The notes under the pieces are model-generated. The model worked only from the letters and a program-made list of their open reading frames with translations. It ran no database searches and was not told the DNA's origin. A DNA stretch of 64,000 nt from Bacillota bacterium (GTDB lineage: Bacteria; Bacillota; Clostridia; Acetivibrionales; DSM-1351), in the NCBI GenBank assembly GCA_023409265.1, contig JAEYHZ010000015.1:62001-126000 (forward strand). Reading direction: 5' to 3'. This document shows positions 42,084 to 50,199 of this stretch, piece by piece. Each line of letters opens with the position of its first letter. The first letter of the stretch is position 1. Both the position numbers and the translations under genes were made by a program.

Positions 42084-43746
42084 TACGTTTCCTCCGGGAT
42101 GAAAGGGATTTTCCTTTTGTACGGTGAAAATCCTGATTTATAGCAAGAGCTCGTGGTCTTGTGAACATTTTCCAGATTGGTACAATTATCAAAGTATCTT
42201 TCAAACTGTCAGTTTGCAGCGGAGAAAATGGAGCCAGATATGGTACACTAAAGGATTTTTTATTACATAAATAAATGGTTACTATGAAGGTTACAAAACC
42301 AATACCCATAAGTCCCATTATGTTAGCCGCAACAAGTATTATCAGCCTCATTACAGCACCGTTTTTCATAAGTGGAGGCACAACAAAGCTGCAGATTCCG
42401 GCCAGAGCTGCTACAATGACCAATGGAGCGGAGGCAATTCCTGCACTTACTGCGGCATCACCCAGAACAATTGCTCCTACTATACTGACAGCCTGCCCTA
42501 TAGCCCTGGGCATACGCAACCCGGCTTCTCTGAGAATTTCAAAGGTTATTATCATAATCAGAGCTTCAATGAATGCTGAAAAGGGTATTCCTTCCCGGGT
42601 TGCTGCCATTGTCAGCATAAGCTTGAAAGGAATTATTGTTTGATGAAACGCAGTTACAGCAACATACAAGCCTGGTAAATACACAGAGAGAAAAAAACAA
42701 AAAACTCTGAGTATTCTCATTAATGAACCAAAATAATACTCACCAAAATAGTCCTCCTGTGATTGGAAGCTTTCTATCATCAGAAAGGGAACTGTCAATA
42801 CTGTTGGAGTACAGTCTGCCAGAATCGCTATGTGTCCCTCCAAAAGTTTTGCTGCAACCTTATCAGGTTTTTCACTGTTTCCAATCAGAGGGAAGAAGGG
42901 AAACCTTCCATCCTGTATAAACTGTTCGATATAACCTGTTGCAAGTATACCGTCTATTTTAATTTTTCCGATTCTGTTTTTAACTTCTTGTATTACTTCC
43001 GGTGCTGCAATTCCTTCAATATAGCATACCGCTATATCTGTATTTGTTTTTTCACCTAACTTAAAACTTTCTACTTTAAACTTGCTGTTTTTTATTCTTC
43101 TCCTTAAAAGGATAGTATTAGTCCTGAGATTTTCTGAAAAACCTTCTCTTGAACCCTTGATGCTGATTTCTGTATCAGGCTCTCCTACAGGGCGTTTTTC
43201 AGGTGATTTTACACCTATTTTAACAGCCTTTTCCTCACCATCAATATATAAAACAGCATCCCCTGTTAAAATTCCAGCAACAGAATCTTCATAACTATTT
43301 AAATCACTGATATCACTTGTACATAATATTTTTTCCTTGATTAAAGAAAACACCGGAATTTCATTTACGCTTCCGTTAAATTGCACTATCGGTTCAATAA
43401 TGTTTTCAGCCAGAAGAGCTTTATCAAAAAAGCCGTCAATACACGCTATAATGATTTTTGTGTCAAGCGTTCCCAATTCAATCTCGCGAATTACAAAATC
43501 ACTGCATAAGTAAAAGGTACTATTAAGTTTATCTTTTACTTCACTAATTGAAGAGGGGATTTTATCGTTGTTTTCATTGTTGCTATTATGGGAGTTCTTA
43601 TAGGTTTTACGGTTTACTATATTATTATCTTTCTTATTATCTTTCTTGTTACCTTTACTTCCTTCATTACAACAATCAGGTTGCTGTTTTGTATTTATAG
43701 TTTCCAATTTCTTAAATTCAATTTTCTTTTTAAAGAATTTGAGCAT
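42076..43746 (-). CDS. gerAA: Spore germinant receptor A subunit (GerAA)
   Basis: 556 residues of the GerA/GerABKA family. A soluble N-terminal region with a Lys/Asn-rich start (KKDNKKDNN) is followed by conserved KSPEKRPVGEPDTEISIKG, the RRRIKN block and ERPDKVAA-like NSEKPDKVAAKLLEGHIA, then about five membrane segments (REAGLRMPRAIGQAVSIVGAI). It is the first gene of the minus-strand operon. A possible forespore promoter upstream is weak (GTATT-17-CATTTAT on the minus strand). Confidence 0.93.
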   Translation of the reverse strand: MLKFFKKKIEFKKLETINTKQQPDCCNEGSKGNKKDNKKDNNIVNRKTYKNSHNSNNENNDKIPSSISEVKDKLNSTFYLCSDFVIREIELGTLDTKIIIACIDGFFDKALLAENIIEPIVQFNGSVNEIPVFSLIKEKILCTSDISDLNSYEDSVAGILTGDAVLYIDGEEKAVKIGVKSPEKRPVGEPDTEISIKGSREGFSENLRTNTILLRRRIKNSKFKVESFKLGEKTNTDIAVCYIEGIAAPEVIQEVKNRIGKIKIDGILATGYIEQFIQDGRFPFFPLIGNSEKPDKVAAKLLEGHIAILADCTPTVLTVPFLMIESFQSQEDYFGEYYFGSLMRILRVFCFFLSVYLPGLYVAVTAFHQTIIPFKLMLTMAATREGIPFSAFIEALIMIITFEILREAGLRMPRAIGQAVSIVGAIVLGDAAVSAGIASAPLVIVAALAGICSFVVPPLMKNGAVMRLIILVAANIMGLMGIGFVTFIVTIYLCNKKSFSVPYLAPFSPLQTDSLKDTLIIVPIWKMFTRPRALAINQDFHRTKGKSLSSRRKRNG

Positions 43747-43877
43747 AGTATCACCTTAGAATCATTATTTCCCAAGGAAGGATTGTTATGCTCGCTGTAT
43801 AAATGCAGATATTTTGGAAAATAATACATAATAGGCATATTAAAATTTTTATCTTATTTGGGAGTGCTTTTCAAACA

Positions 43878-44669
43878 ATGGAAAAAACAGATGACCTGAA
43901 ATCTAAAAACGGTAATAACATCCTTTTAAAAATCATGATTTTGATGTTGGTAATAACATTAGGAATTTTATCAGTATTCTGTCTTGAAGTTAATGATGTA
44001 GTCAAGTTTTACAGGGATAAGTATAACAGTGAACGTGTATCATCTATGATAATCATGAAATCAAATCATTCCTTAACAACCAATAGTAATTCCTATAAGG
44101 ACCAGAGCCAAAAGCTAAGCAAAGAAAACAATGAATTGAAAAAGCAGAACGATCAGATTAAAAAACAACTGGAAGCCTTAAAGGAAAAAAATTCACAGCT
44201 CGAGGCAGCAAAAAAAGAACTGACAGGAGATAATCTTGAACTTCAAAAGTCACTTAAGAAGGCGGCATCGGTAGGCGTTACCCCACAATCCTATAAAATC
44301 TATGATGGGAATTCTCTGGAAGCAAGTAGTAAGAAGGGAAAGTATCTGGGCAAATTCCTTGGAACAGCTTATACTCCATCCAGTGAAGAATGCGGAAACG
44401 ACAAGGGAATTACAAGCTCCGGATTACCGATTGTTCCCGGAGTTTCAATTGCAGTAGATAAATCTCACTGGCCCTATGGAACTGTGTTTTATATCAAAGG
44501 TCTTGGTTATACAGTTGCAATGGATACCGGAAGCGCCATAAAAGGCAAGAAGAGATTTGACTTTGCTGTTCTGGATAAAAAATTTGCATATGAGCTTGGT
44601 GAGCAATATTACGATGTATATCTCGTAAAGCTTGGCAATGGCAAGATTGATGAATCTATTCTGTCATAA
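43878..44669 (+). CDS. 3D-domain (MltA-like beta-barrel) cell-wall protein with coiled coil
   Basis: 263 residues: one membrane segment (ILLKIMILMLVITLGILSVF), a Lys/Glu/Gln-rich coiled coil (about residues 75-125) and a C-terminal 3D domain with GTAYTPSSEECG, AVDKSHWPYGT and AMDTGSAIKGKKRFDF; the three conserved Asp residues that name the domain are DKS, DTG and DFA. Related proteins (YabE, YocH, Rpf-like) are muralytic enzymes. The in-frame ATG at 43803 lacks an SD; ATG 43878 is chosen, with GGGAG 13 bases upstream. Confidence 0.85.
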   Translation: MEKTDDLKSKNGNNILLKIMILMLVITLGILSVFCLEVNDVVKFYRDKYNSERVSSMIIMKSNHSLTTNSNSYKDQSQKLSKENNELKKQNDQIKKQLEALKEKNSQLEAAKKELTGDNLELQKSLKKAASVGVTPQSYKIYDGNSLEASSKKGKYLGKFLGTAYTPSSEECGNDKGITSSGLPIVPGVSIAVDKSHWPYGTVFYIKGLGYTVAMDTGSAIKGKKRFDFAVLDKKFAYELGEQYYDVYLVKLGNGKIDESILS

Positions 44670-44709
44670 AGCTGTAATATATGTGCATATAATTAAATAT
44701 ATGGGAATA

Positions 44710-44738
44710 TTGACCGTTTTGTTTAAATAAGGTATAAT
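44710..44738 (+). promoter_or_regulatory. SigA-type promoter of the riboswitch-dapB transcript
   Basis: TTGACC (44710-44715) and TATAAT (44733-44738) with the ideal 17-base spacer, about 30 bases before the riboswitch. Confidence 0.85.
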
Positions 44739-44766
44739 ACAAATATAAATTTAACTACAATTTTTA

Positions 44767-44900
44767 ATCGCTGAATTACAGCACACATTGTGTTTGTAAG
44801 CGGGGGAACCATAAATTGGGGTGAATCCTGAATTTTCAGGTAGGGTTAGTCTCGACCAATCCGAATCCGTCAGCTAACTTCGTAAGCGTTGGGGAGAAAG
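44767..44900 (+). promoter_or_regulatory. ydaO/yuaA-type c-di-AMP riboswitch
   Basis: The leader contains the conserved blocks of this class in order: GCGGGGGAACC, TTGGGGTGAATCC, a short hairpin (CTGAATTTTCAG), TAGGG, then CCGAATCCGTCAGCTAAC and TTCGTAAGCG. A SigA-type promoter precedes it and an intrinsic terminator follows at 44928. ydaO riboswitches bind cyclic di-AMP and turn expression off; typical targets are cell-wall hydrolases and osmolyte or potassium transporters. Here the only gene downstream is dapB. Confidence 0.92.
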
Positions 44901-44927
44901 TGAACATTTTATTTTGCTTCTTATCCG

Positions 44928-44957
44928 ATGCTACAGTATTTACTGTGGCATTTTTAT
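44928..44957 (+). terminator. Riboswitch-controlled terminator
   Basis: ATGCTACAGTA (44928-44938) pairs with TACTGTGGCAT (44941-44951, one G-U) followed by TTTTATTT, 28 bases after the aptamer. It is well placed as the expression platform of the c-di-AMP riboswitch. Confidence 0.85.
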
Positions 44958-45053
44958 TTCAATTCAGTTTTTACTGAAAAATCTATTCATTTTCTTCAGT
45001 TAAATTTAATCATTTACTCATTATCCACTATATTTTACGGGAGGGGTCTTTTT

Positions 45054-45905
45054 ATGATTAAAGTTTGCATCTCAGGTCTAGGCCGCACAGGAAAAGAAAT
45101 AGCCAAAGCTATACTAAATCAAAATGAACTTCAGCTGGTTTCTGTAATTTGCAGTCCCACAAGCAAGTCAAAAAATTTGGACCTGGGCCAGGTTTTAGGT
45201 ATCGACAGTACAGGTATTACTATCCGTGGCTCTGACAATATTGAGGAGATAATTTTTAGAAACAAGCCCGATGTTGTCATAGACTTTTCAAATCCAAAGT
45301 CTGCACTGAAAAATGCCATGGTATTGTCAAAGTACAAGATAAATATAGTTATTGGGACCACAGGCTTTTCTCCTTATGAACTCAAAAAGTTGTTCATTTT
45401 AGCAAGAAAGTATAAGAATGGGATAGTTTATGCTCCAAATATAACGTTGGGTGTTAATGTCCTGATGCTTCTTACCAACCTTTCTGCAAGTCTTTTGAAT
45501 AACTATGATTTTCAGATTACCGAGGTACATCATAAAAACAAGTTGGATTCTCCCTCAGGGACTGCGAAGAAAATCGCTTATGAAATCCAGGGAGGGTTAA
45601 GGAATACAGGTATTCAGATAACAGCAGCCGATGTTCCCATTAACTCGGTCAGAGCAGGTGGAGTGATTGGAAAGCACGAAGTTATGATAGTGGGAGAGGA
45701 AGATAAGATAGAAATAATCCATGAGTCTTTTTCACGGAGAGCTTTTGCGCAGGGTGCTTTAAAAGCTGCTAAATTCATACACAAAAAATCAGGTTATTTT
45801 GAAATGAGAGATGTTCTTGACCTGGAAAAAGTACTTAAAACTTATATTGAAAATAATGACAGATCCAGAAAAAGAAATATGGAATTAAAGAAAAAGACGG
45901 TTTGA
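45054..45905 (+). CDS. dapB: 4-hydroxy-tetrahydrodipicolinate reductase
   Basis: 283 residues. DapB reduces hydroxy-tetrahydrodipicolinate in the lysine/meso-diaminopimelate pathway, which also supplies dipicolinate for spores. The NAD(P) motif GLGRTGKE is at residues 8-15, IGTTGFS is the second nucleotide loop, and EVHHKNKLDSPSGTA near residue 157 holds the catalytic His and Lys. Start ATG 45054 follows GGGAGGGG; an in-frame ATG at 44928 lies in the terminator stem and would be unreachable. At 283 residues it is a little longer than the usual 265-270 because of a charged C-terminal tail. No other dap gene is adjacent. Confidence 0.92.
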   Translation: MIKVCISGLGRTGKEIAKAILNQNELQLVSVICSPTSKSKNLDLGQVLGIDSTGITIRGSDNIEEIIFRNKPDVVIDFSNPKSALKNAMVLSKYKINIVIGTTGFSPYELKKLFILARKYKNGIVYAPNITLGVNVLMLLTNLSASLLNNYDFQITEVHHKNKLDSPSGTAKKIAYEIQGGLRNTGIQITAADVPINSVRAGGVIGKHEVMIVGEEDKIEIIHESFSRRAFAQGALKAAKFIHKKSGYFEMRDVLDLEKVLKTYIENNDRSRKRNMELKKKTV

Positions 45906-45907
45906 TG

Positions 45908-45943
45908 AAATGGGGTATCCTTATTGTTTAGGATGCCCCATTT
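45908..45943. terminator. Bidirectional terminator overlapping the dacF-like gene end
   Basis: AAATGGGGTATCC (45908-45920) pairs with GGATGCCCCATTT (45931-45943) with one mismatch, flanked by T on both strands. It begins three bases after the dapB stop, and its right arm lies within the last codons of the convergent dacF-like gene. Confidence 0.8.
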
Positions 45944-47159
45944 TCTTGGTGATTTTAATAATAAGCTTTATCATGTTATATAATATCAGTATAAACTCAA
46001 TAACTATTAATATCGTAACAATGATAACCAGATCCCGGTTTTCTTCGAAAATTGTTTTTATTTTGGATTTATAATCCTGGGGGGCAACAATTTCCTTGTC
46101 AGGATAAAGGTCTACATCTATTTCTGTTCCGTCCTTCAGGGTATATTTTAGAACCCCTGCCACTGTATCAGTTTTTACAGGCAAAGCCAATTTTTCATTT
46201 TTAGTAAAACTTATATTATTTATATAGCTTTCTCCCACAGGGTAGGTATAATAAACGTCTATTTTACTTATCAGATTCAGCTCGACATCTTCCACAGTAA
46301 TTGTTCTTAAGGGTGTATCCTTTGAAACAAGTATACCATTATTAAATTTCATAAATCCATAATCAAACAACTGCGCTGTTTGAGAAAGGGTGCTTTCTTC
46401 ATCTTTATCAAAAACAACTGCAACAAGCCTTCTTCCATCTCTGGTGGCTGTTGTAACTGAAGTGACACCCTGCTTTGGATTAACACCTAACTTACCGCCA
46501 TCCACACCATTATAGCTCCAGAAAAGTTTATTCTGATTGGTGAGGATGGAGGAATTTTTACCATTAATCCAGGCGATACCCCTTGAGCCGAATATTGAAT
46601 TAAAAACCGGGTTTGAGATGGCTGCCTTTACTAATTTGGCAATATCTCTGACCGAGGTATACTGGCTCTCATCATATAGGCCTGTAGGATTTACGAAGTA
46701 TGTATCATTGAGCATAAGTTTTCTGGCAGTATCATTCATGTAGCCAACAAATTTGGAAACATCGCCGTCACCAACATATTCAGCCAGTGCTATGGCTGCG
46801 TCATTTCCCTGGGAAAGCATTACGGCATACAGCAGATCTTCCACAGTATAAAGATTTCCCACTACAAGATTCAGGGAGGAACCATTTATACCGGCAGCAT
46901 TCTTGCTGATGGTAACTTTGGCATTTAGTTGGGTTCTGTCTATGGTTATCAATGCAGTCATCAATTTACACATGATTGATGGAGACAATACCTTATCGGC
47001 ATTCTTCTCAAATAAAACCTGTCCTCTCATGGTGTCCATTAAAACTGCAGAACTTGCTGTCAGCTCTTCGTCCGGAGACCAGGCAAAAACGGGTAAACTA
47101 TTTATCAAAATAATAAAAACCATCAAAAGTAATCCAAGTTTTTTAAATAAACTGTGCAT
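45921..47159 (-). CDS. DacF-like D-alanyl-D-alanine carboxypeptidase fold with altered catalytic motifs
   Basis: 412 residues: signal peptide (1-26), peptidase S11 domain, a PBP5-type C-terminal domain (about 290-365) and a C-terminal membrane segment (VIIVTILIVIEFILILYN). In S11 enzymes the motifs are S-x-x-K, S-x-N and K-T-G. Here they read I62-M-C-K65 (Ser61 is one residue too far), Q117-G-N119 and K223-L-G225. The general Lys residues remain, but the nucleophile Ser is missing at its proper place, so it may be an inactive relative. It sits between two gerA operons, which fits a sporulation role. AGGAG precedes the ATG. Confidence 0.85.
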   Translation of the reverse strand: MHSLFKKLGLLLMVFIILINSLPVFAWSPDEELTASSAVLMDTMRGQVLFEKNADKVLSPSIMCKLMTALITIDRTQLNAKVTISKNAAGINGSSLNLVVGNLYTVEDLLYAVMLSQGNDAAIALAEYVGDGDVSKFVGYMNDTARKLMLNDTYFVNPTGLYDESQYTSVRDIAKLVKAAISNPVFNSIFGSRGIAWINGKNSSILTNQNKLFWSYNGVDGGKLGVNPKQGVTSVTTATRDGRRLVAVVFDKDEESTLSQTAQLFDYGFMKFNNGILVSKDTPLRTITVEDVELNLISKIDVYYTYPVGESYINNISFTKNEKLALPVKTDTVAGVLKYTLKDGTEIDVDLYPDKEIVAPQDYKSKIKTIFEENRDLVIIVTILIVIEFILILYNMIKLIIKITKKMGHPKQ

Positions 47160-47310
47160 TTAAACTCCTAAGCCTCGTATATTAAAAAGTTTTCCTTTGT
47201 AAAAAGCTTCTAATTATAATGATAATTTATTAACTATTTTTTCACAAGGTAGAAATTATTATTAAATTATTAAAATACCATTACAAAAATTTGTAAGATT
47301 GTACTAGCAT

Positions 47311-47340
47311 GTATATAAAAATTAGATAGTTATCATAATA
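47311..47340 (+). promoter_or_regulatory. SigG-type forespore promoter of the second gerA operon
   Basis: GTATA (47311-47315), an 18-base spacer and CATAATA (47334-47340), matching the forespore consensus for SigG (G-H-A-T-R and C-A-T-W-H-T-A), 45 bases before the gerAA start. Germinant receptor operons are known SigG targets. Confidence 0.65.
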
Positions 47341-47384
47341 CTCTTAAAAAAGTAAAAAAATTATACAGATAGAGGTATCAAACA

Positions 47385-49103
47385 TTGCGATTTTTGAATT
47401 TTTTAATTTATAGAGAAAACAATAAAAAAGAAGAATTTATACTAAGAGAAAATAAAACTTCTGATTGCGAAACAGCACTAAATTCAGCTTCTATGGACAT
47501 TTTTAATAAAAATGAGCAGGAGGAGGAATTCAGTGACTGTACTGTAAGTGACGACATTTTAAAAAAGAAAATATCCAGTGATCTTGATTTTAATATGAAA
47601 GTAATGAAGAAAACATACAAAATACCTAAAAACAGTGATTTAATCAACAGAGAATTTAATCTTACTGTTAATAATAAGGTCTTAAAGGGTTATATAGTAT
47701 TTATTGATGGTATGACTGACAGAGTTTCAATAAGTAACAATATTCTTCAACCGCTTATGCTGCTTTCAAACCTTGAGATCAGAGAGCATATAGCTGATAT
47801 TGGCGAGTTTATTTATAAGAGACTTCTTCCGTTCAATCAGATAAAAAAGGTTGATAGTTACAAGGAACTGATAGGAAATATAAACTTTGGCGGCTGCGCT
47901 ATATTTATAGACGGTTTGGAATATGCTTTTGCGGCTGATGTGAAGCTGTGGGATCATAGAGGGGTTTCACCTCCAAAATCTGAAACAGTAATCCGTGGGC
48001 CTCAGGAAGCCTTTAACGAGCAAATAAGAGCCAATACTGCACTCATAAGGAAAATACTGAAGGACAAAGACCTTATAGTAGAGAGCATTATTATAGGTAA
48101 ACGCAGCAATACTCCCTGTGCCGTAATGTACATCAAAGATATAGCAAATGATTCCCTGGTCAAAGAGGTGTTAAAAAGGGTTAAAAGTATAAAAGTTGAT
48201 TATATATTTGACTCTGGTGAACTTGAACAGCTGATAGAAGATAATACTTTTATTGCCGCACCACAGATCATTGCTACCGAAAGGCCTGACAGAGTGGCAA
48301 TGCTTCTGGCTCAGGGAAATATTGCCGTGGCACTGGATGGAAGTCCATACGTTCTTGTAATGCCGGCTACCATAACAGAATTTCTTCATACTACAGAGGA
48401 TACCAACATCAGGTATCCGTATGTTAATTTCATCAGAATAATCCGAATAATTGGTGTTGTTATTGCACTGCTCTTACCGGGGCTTTATATTGCGGTTACA
48501 AATTTCCATCAGGAGATGATACCGACAAATCTATTATTTGCAATTGAAGCCTCAAGAGAGAATGTACCATTTCCATCCGTAGTAGAAATACTACTGATGG
48601 AGTTTTCTTTTGAGCTTATAAGAGAAGCCGGAATAAGAGTACCAGGGGCCATCGGATCAACCATTGGCATAGTTGGTGGTCTTATTTTGGGACAGGCTGC
48701 CGTTTCCGCAAATCTGGTAAGTCCGATTATGATTATTATTGTAGCCATTACCGCCCTTGGTTCCTTTTCTGTTCCAAGTTTTTCCATGTCCTTCTCAATA
48801 AGACTCATAAGGTTTGCATACATTATTCTGGGAGCAATTTCAGGGTTTTTGGGCATAGCGCTGGGGCTGACAGTGAATGCCTTGATGCTGGCATCCTCCA
48901 AATCTTTCGGAGTACCGTTCCTCGCACCATTTGGACCGGTAACTCAAGGGAAATATTCTGACAAATTGTCAAGGAAGCCAATCTGGAAACAGGAGAAGCG
49001 GCCTGATTATCTGAATACCAAGGATATTAAAAGCCAGCCCAAAATAAGCAGAAGCTGGACGGTTAAAACTAACAGGTCAGAGGGTGAAGAAGATGAAGAA
49101 TAA
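47385..49103 (+). CDS. gerAA: Spore germinant receptor A subunit (GerAA), second operon
   Basis: 572 residues of the GerABKA family. A charged N-terminal soluble region is followed by the conserved SPPKSETVIRGPQEAFNEQIRAN region (the PxSE...GPxExF block), ATERPDRVAMLLAQGNIA and membrane segments with IREAGIRVPGAIGSTIGIVGG. It starts at TTG 47385, eight bases after GAGGT. It overlaps gerAB by about 11 bases. First gene of the plus-strand gerA operon. Confidence 0.93.
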   Translation: MRFLNFLIYRENNKKEEFILRENKTSDCETALNSASMDIFNKNEQEEEFSDCTVSDDILKKKISSDLDFNMKVMKKTYKIPKNSDLINREFNLTVNNKVLKGYIVFIDGMTDRVSISNNILQPLMLLSNLEIREHIADIGEFIYKRLLPFNQIKKVDSYKELIGNINFGGCAIFIDGLEYAFAADVKLWDHRGVSPPKSETVIRGPQEAFNEQIRANTALIRKILKDKDLIVESIIIGKRSNTPCAVMYIKDIANDSLVKEVLKRVKSIKVDYIFDSGELEQLIEDNTFIAAPQIIATERPDRVAMLLAQGNIAVALDGSPYVLVMPATITEFLHTTEDTNIRYPYVNFIRIIRIIGVVIALLLPGLYIAVTNFHQEMIPTNLLFAIEASRENVPFPSVVEILLMEFSFELIREAGIRVPGAIGSTIGIVGGLILGQAAVSANLVSPIMIIIVAITALGSFSVPSFSMSFSIRLIRFAYIILGAISGFLGIALGLTVNALMLASSKSFGVPFLAPFGPVTQGKYSDKLSRKPIWKQEKRPDYLNTKDIKSQPKISRSWTVKTNRSEGEEDEE

Positions 49104-50199
49104 AATAACCTTTGGTTCATGGGAAGCAATAACAGTGTTAATTAATTTGGTTTTTGTCCAGATTCTTTTGTCCTATCCCAGAGATATGGCTAATTATGGA
49201 GGAAGTGCCGGTTGGATGATTCCGATAATATCAACTATAGCGGTATTAATTTATTTTTCTATCATAGCAGCTTTATATAAGCATATAGGCAGCATGGATT
49301 TACTGGATATCAGCGAAAAAGCAGGCGGAAGGGTTATTAAAGTTATTGTTGGTTTTTTCGTTACTGGATTTCTGTTCGTAGATATTACTTCTGAATTGGG
49401 CGGTTTTTCGCAAATGCTGAAAATGGTTTCTCTTGATAAATCCCCACTGGGTTTTGTTGAAATACTTTTTTTGTTGGGGATAATAGCTTGCGCCTGCTTT
49501 GGTATTGAAGCTGTTGTGAGAATAAATGCGTTTTTACTGCCGATAGTCATTGTTGGGTTCCTGTTAATAACTGTGGGTGCAATACCACGATTTGATATTA
49601 ATAATCTCTTTCCTATTATGGGGGATGGGTATATGTCTATAGCAAAAGGCAGTGTCTATAAACTATCAGTATATTCATCAATTATAATACTGTTTTTTAT
49701 GGTGCCATTTTTCAAGAAGAGGTATATAAAAAGGGTCGGTTATATGACCATATTAATTTCGGGATTGCTATTATTATGGTCAACTCTGTCCTTTTTACTG
49801 GTTTATCCTTACCAGATTGCAGTAGATAATAAAATACCAATATTCCAAATGGCAAAGCAAATAGAATTCGGGAATATTATTCAGCGTATTGAATCTATAT
49901 TTGTGCTTATAAGTTCAATATCTACACTGTTGTATTTGGGGGTTATTTTTACCTTTATGCTCTATATATTGGAGAAAACCCTGAATTTAAAAAAATCAAA
50001 GCCGCTTATTTTACCTATGGCTGTTATAGTTTTTACAACAGCTGACGGCTTGAAACGAATGAATATTGATATTGTTAATTCTAAAACGGCAAATCTTGTC
50101 TGGCTTTTGGGACTCATAATACCGCTGATAATAGCCGTATTTGGTGCGGGTAAAAAAGTAGGCAGGACTCAGCCCGAAGGAGGCAGAGAGGATGAATAA
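49093..50199 (+). CDS. gerAB: Spore germinant receptor B subunit (GerAB), second operon
   Basis: 368 residues, about ten membrane segments, GerAB-type permease. Characteristic are SWEAITVLINLVFVQILLSYP at the start and RINAFLLPIVIVGF. A GTG at 49084 is in frame, but AGAGGG gives better spacing to ATG 49093. It overlaps gerAC by eight bases. Compared with the copy at 39592 the order of B and C is reversed. Confidence 0.92.
   Translation: MKNKITFGSWEAITVLINLVFVQILLSYPRDMANYGGSAGWMIPIISTIAVLIYFSIIAALYKHIGSMDLLDISEKAGGRVIKVIVGFFVTGFLFVDITSELGGFSQMLKMVSLDKSPLGFVEILFLLGIIACACFGIEAVVRINAFLLPIVIVGFLLITVGAIPRFDINNLFPIMGDGYMSIAKGSVYKLSVYSSIIILFFMVPFFKKRYIKRVGYMTILISGLLLLWSTLSFLLVYPYQIAVDNKIPIFQMAKQIEFGNIIQRIESIFVLISSISTLLYLGVIFTFMLYILEKTLNLKKSKPLILPMAVIVFTTADGLKRMNIDIVNSKTANLVWLLGLIIPLIIAVFGAGKKVGRTQPEGGREDE

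Noticed and set aside
44928..45053. Upstream ATG extending dapB by 42 codons
   Set aside because: It lies in the riboswitch terminator stem; the downstream ATG has a strong SD and gives the normal DapB N-terminus.
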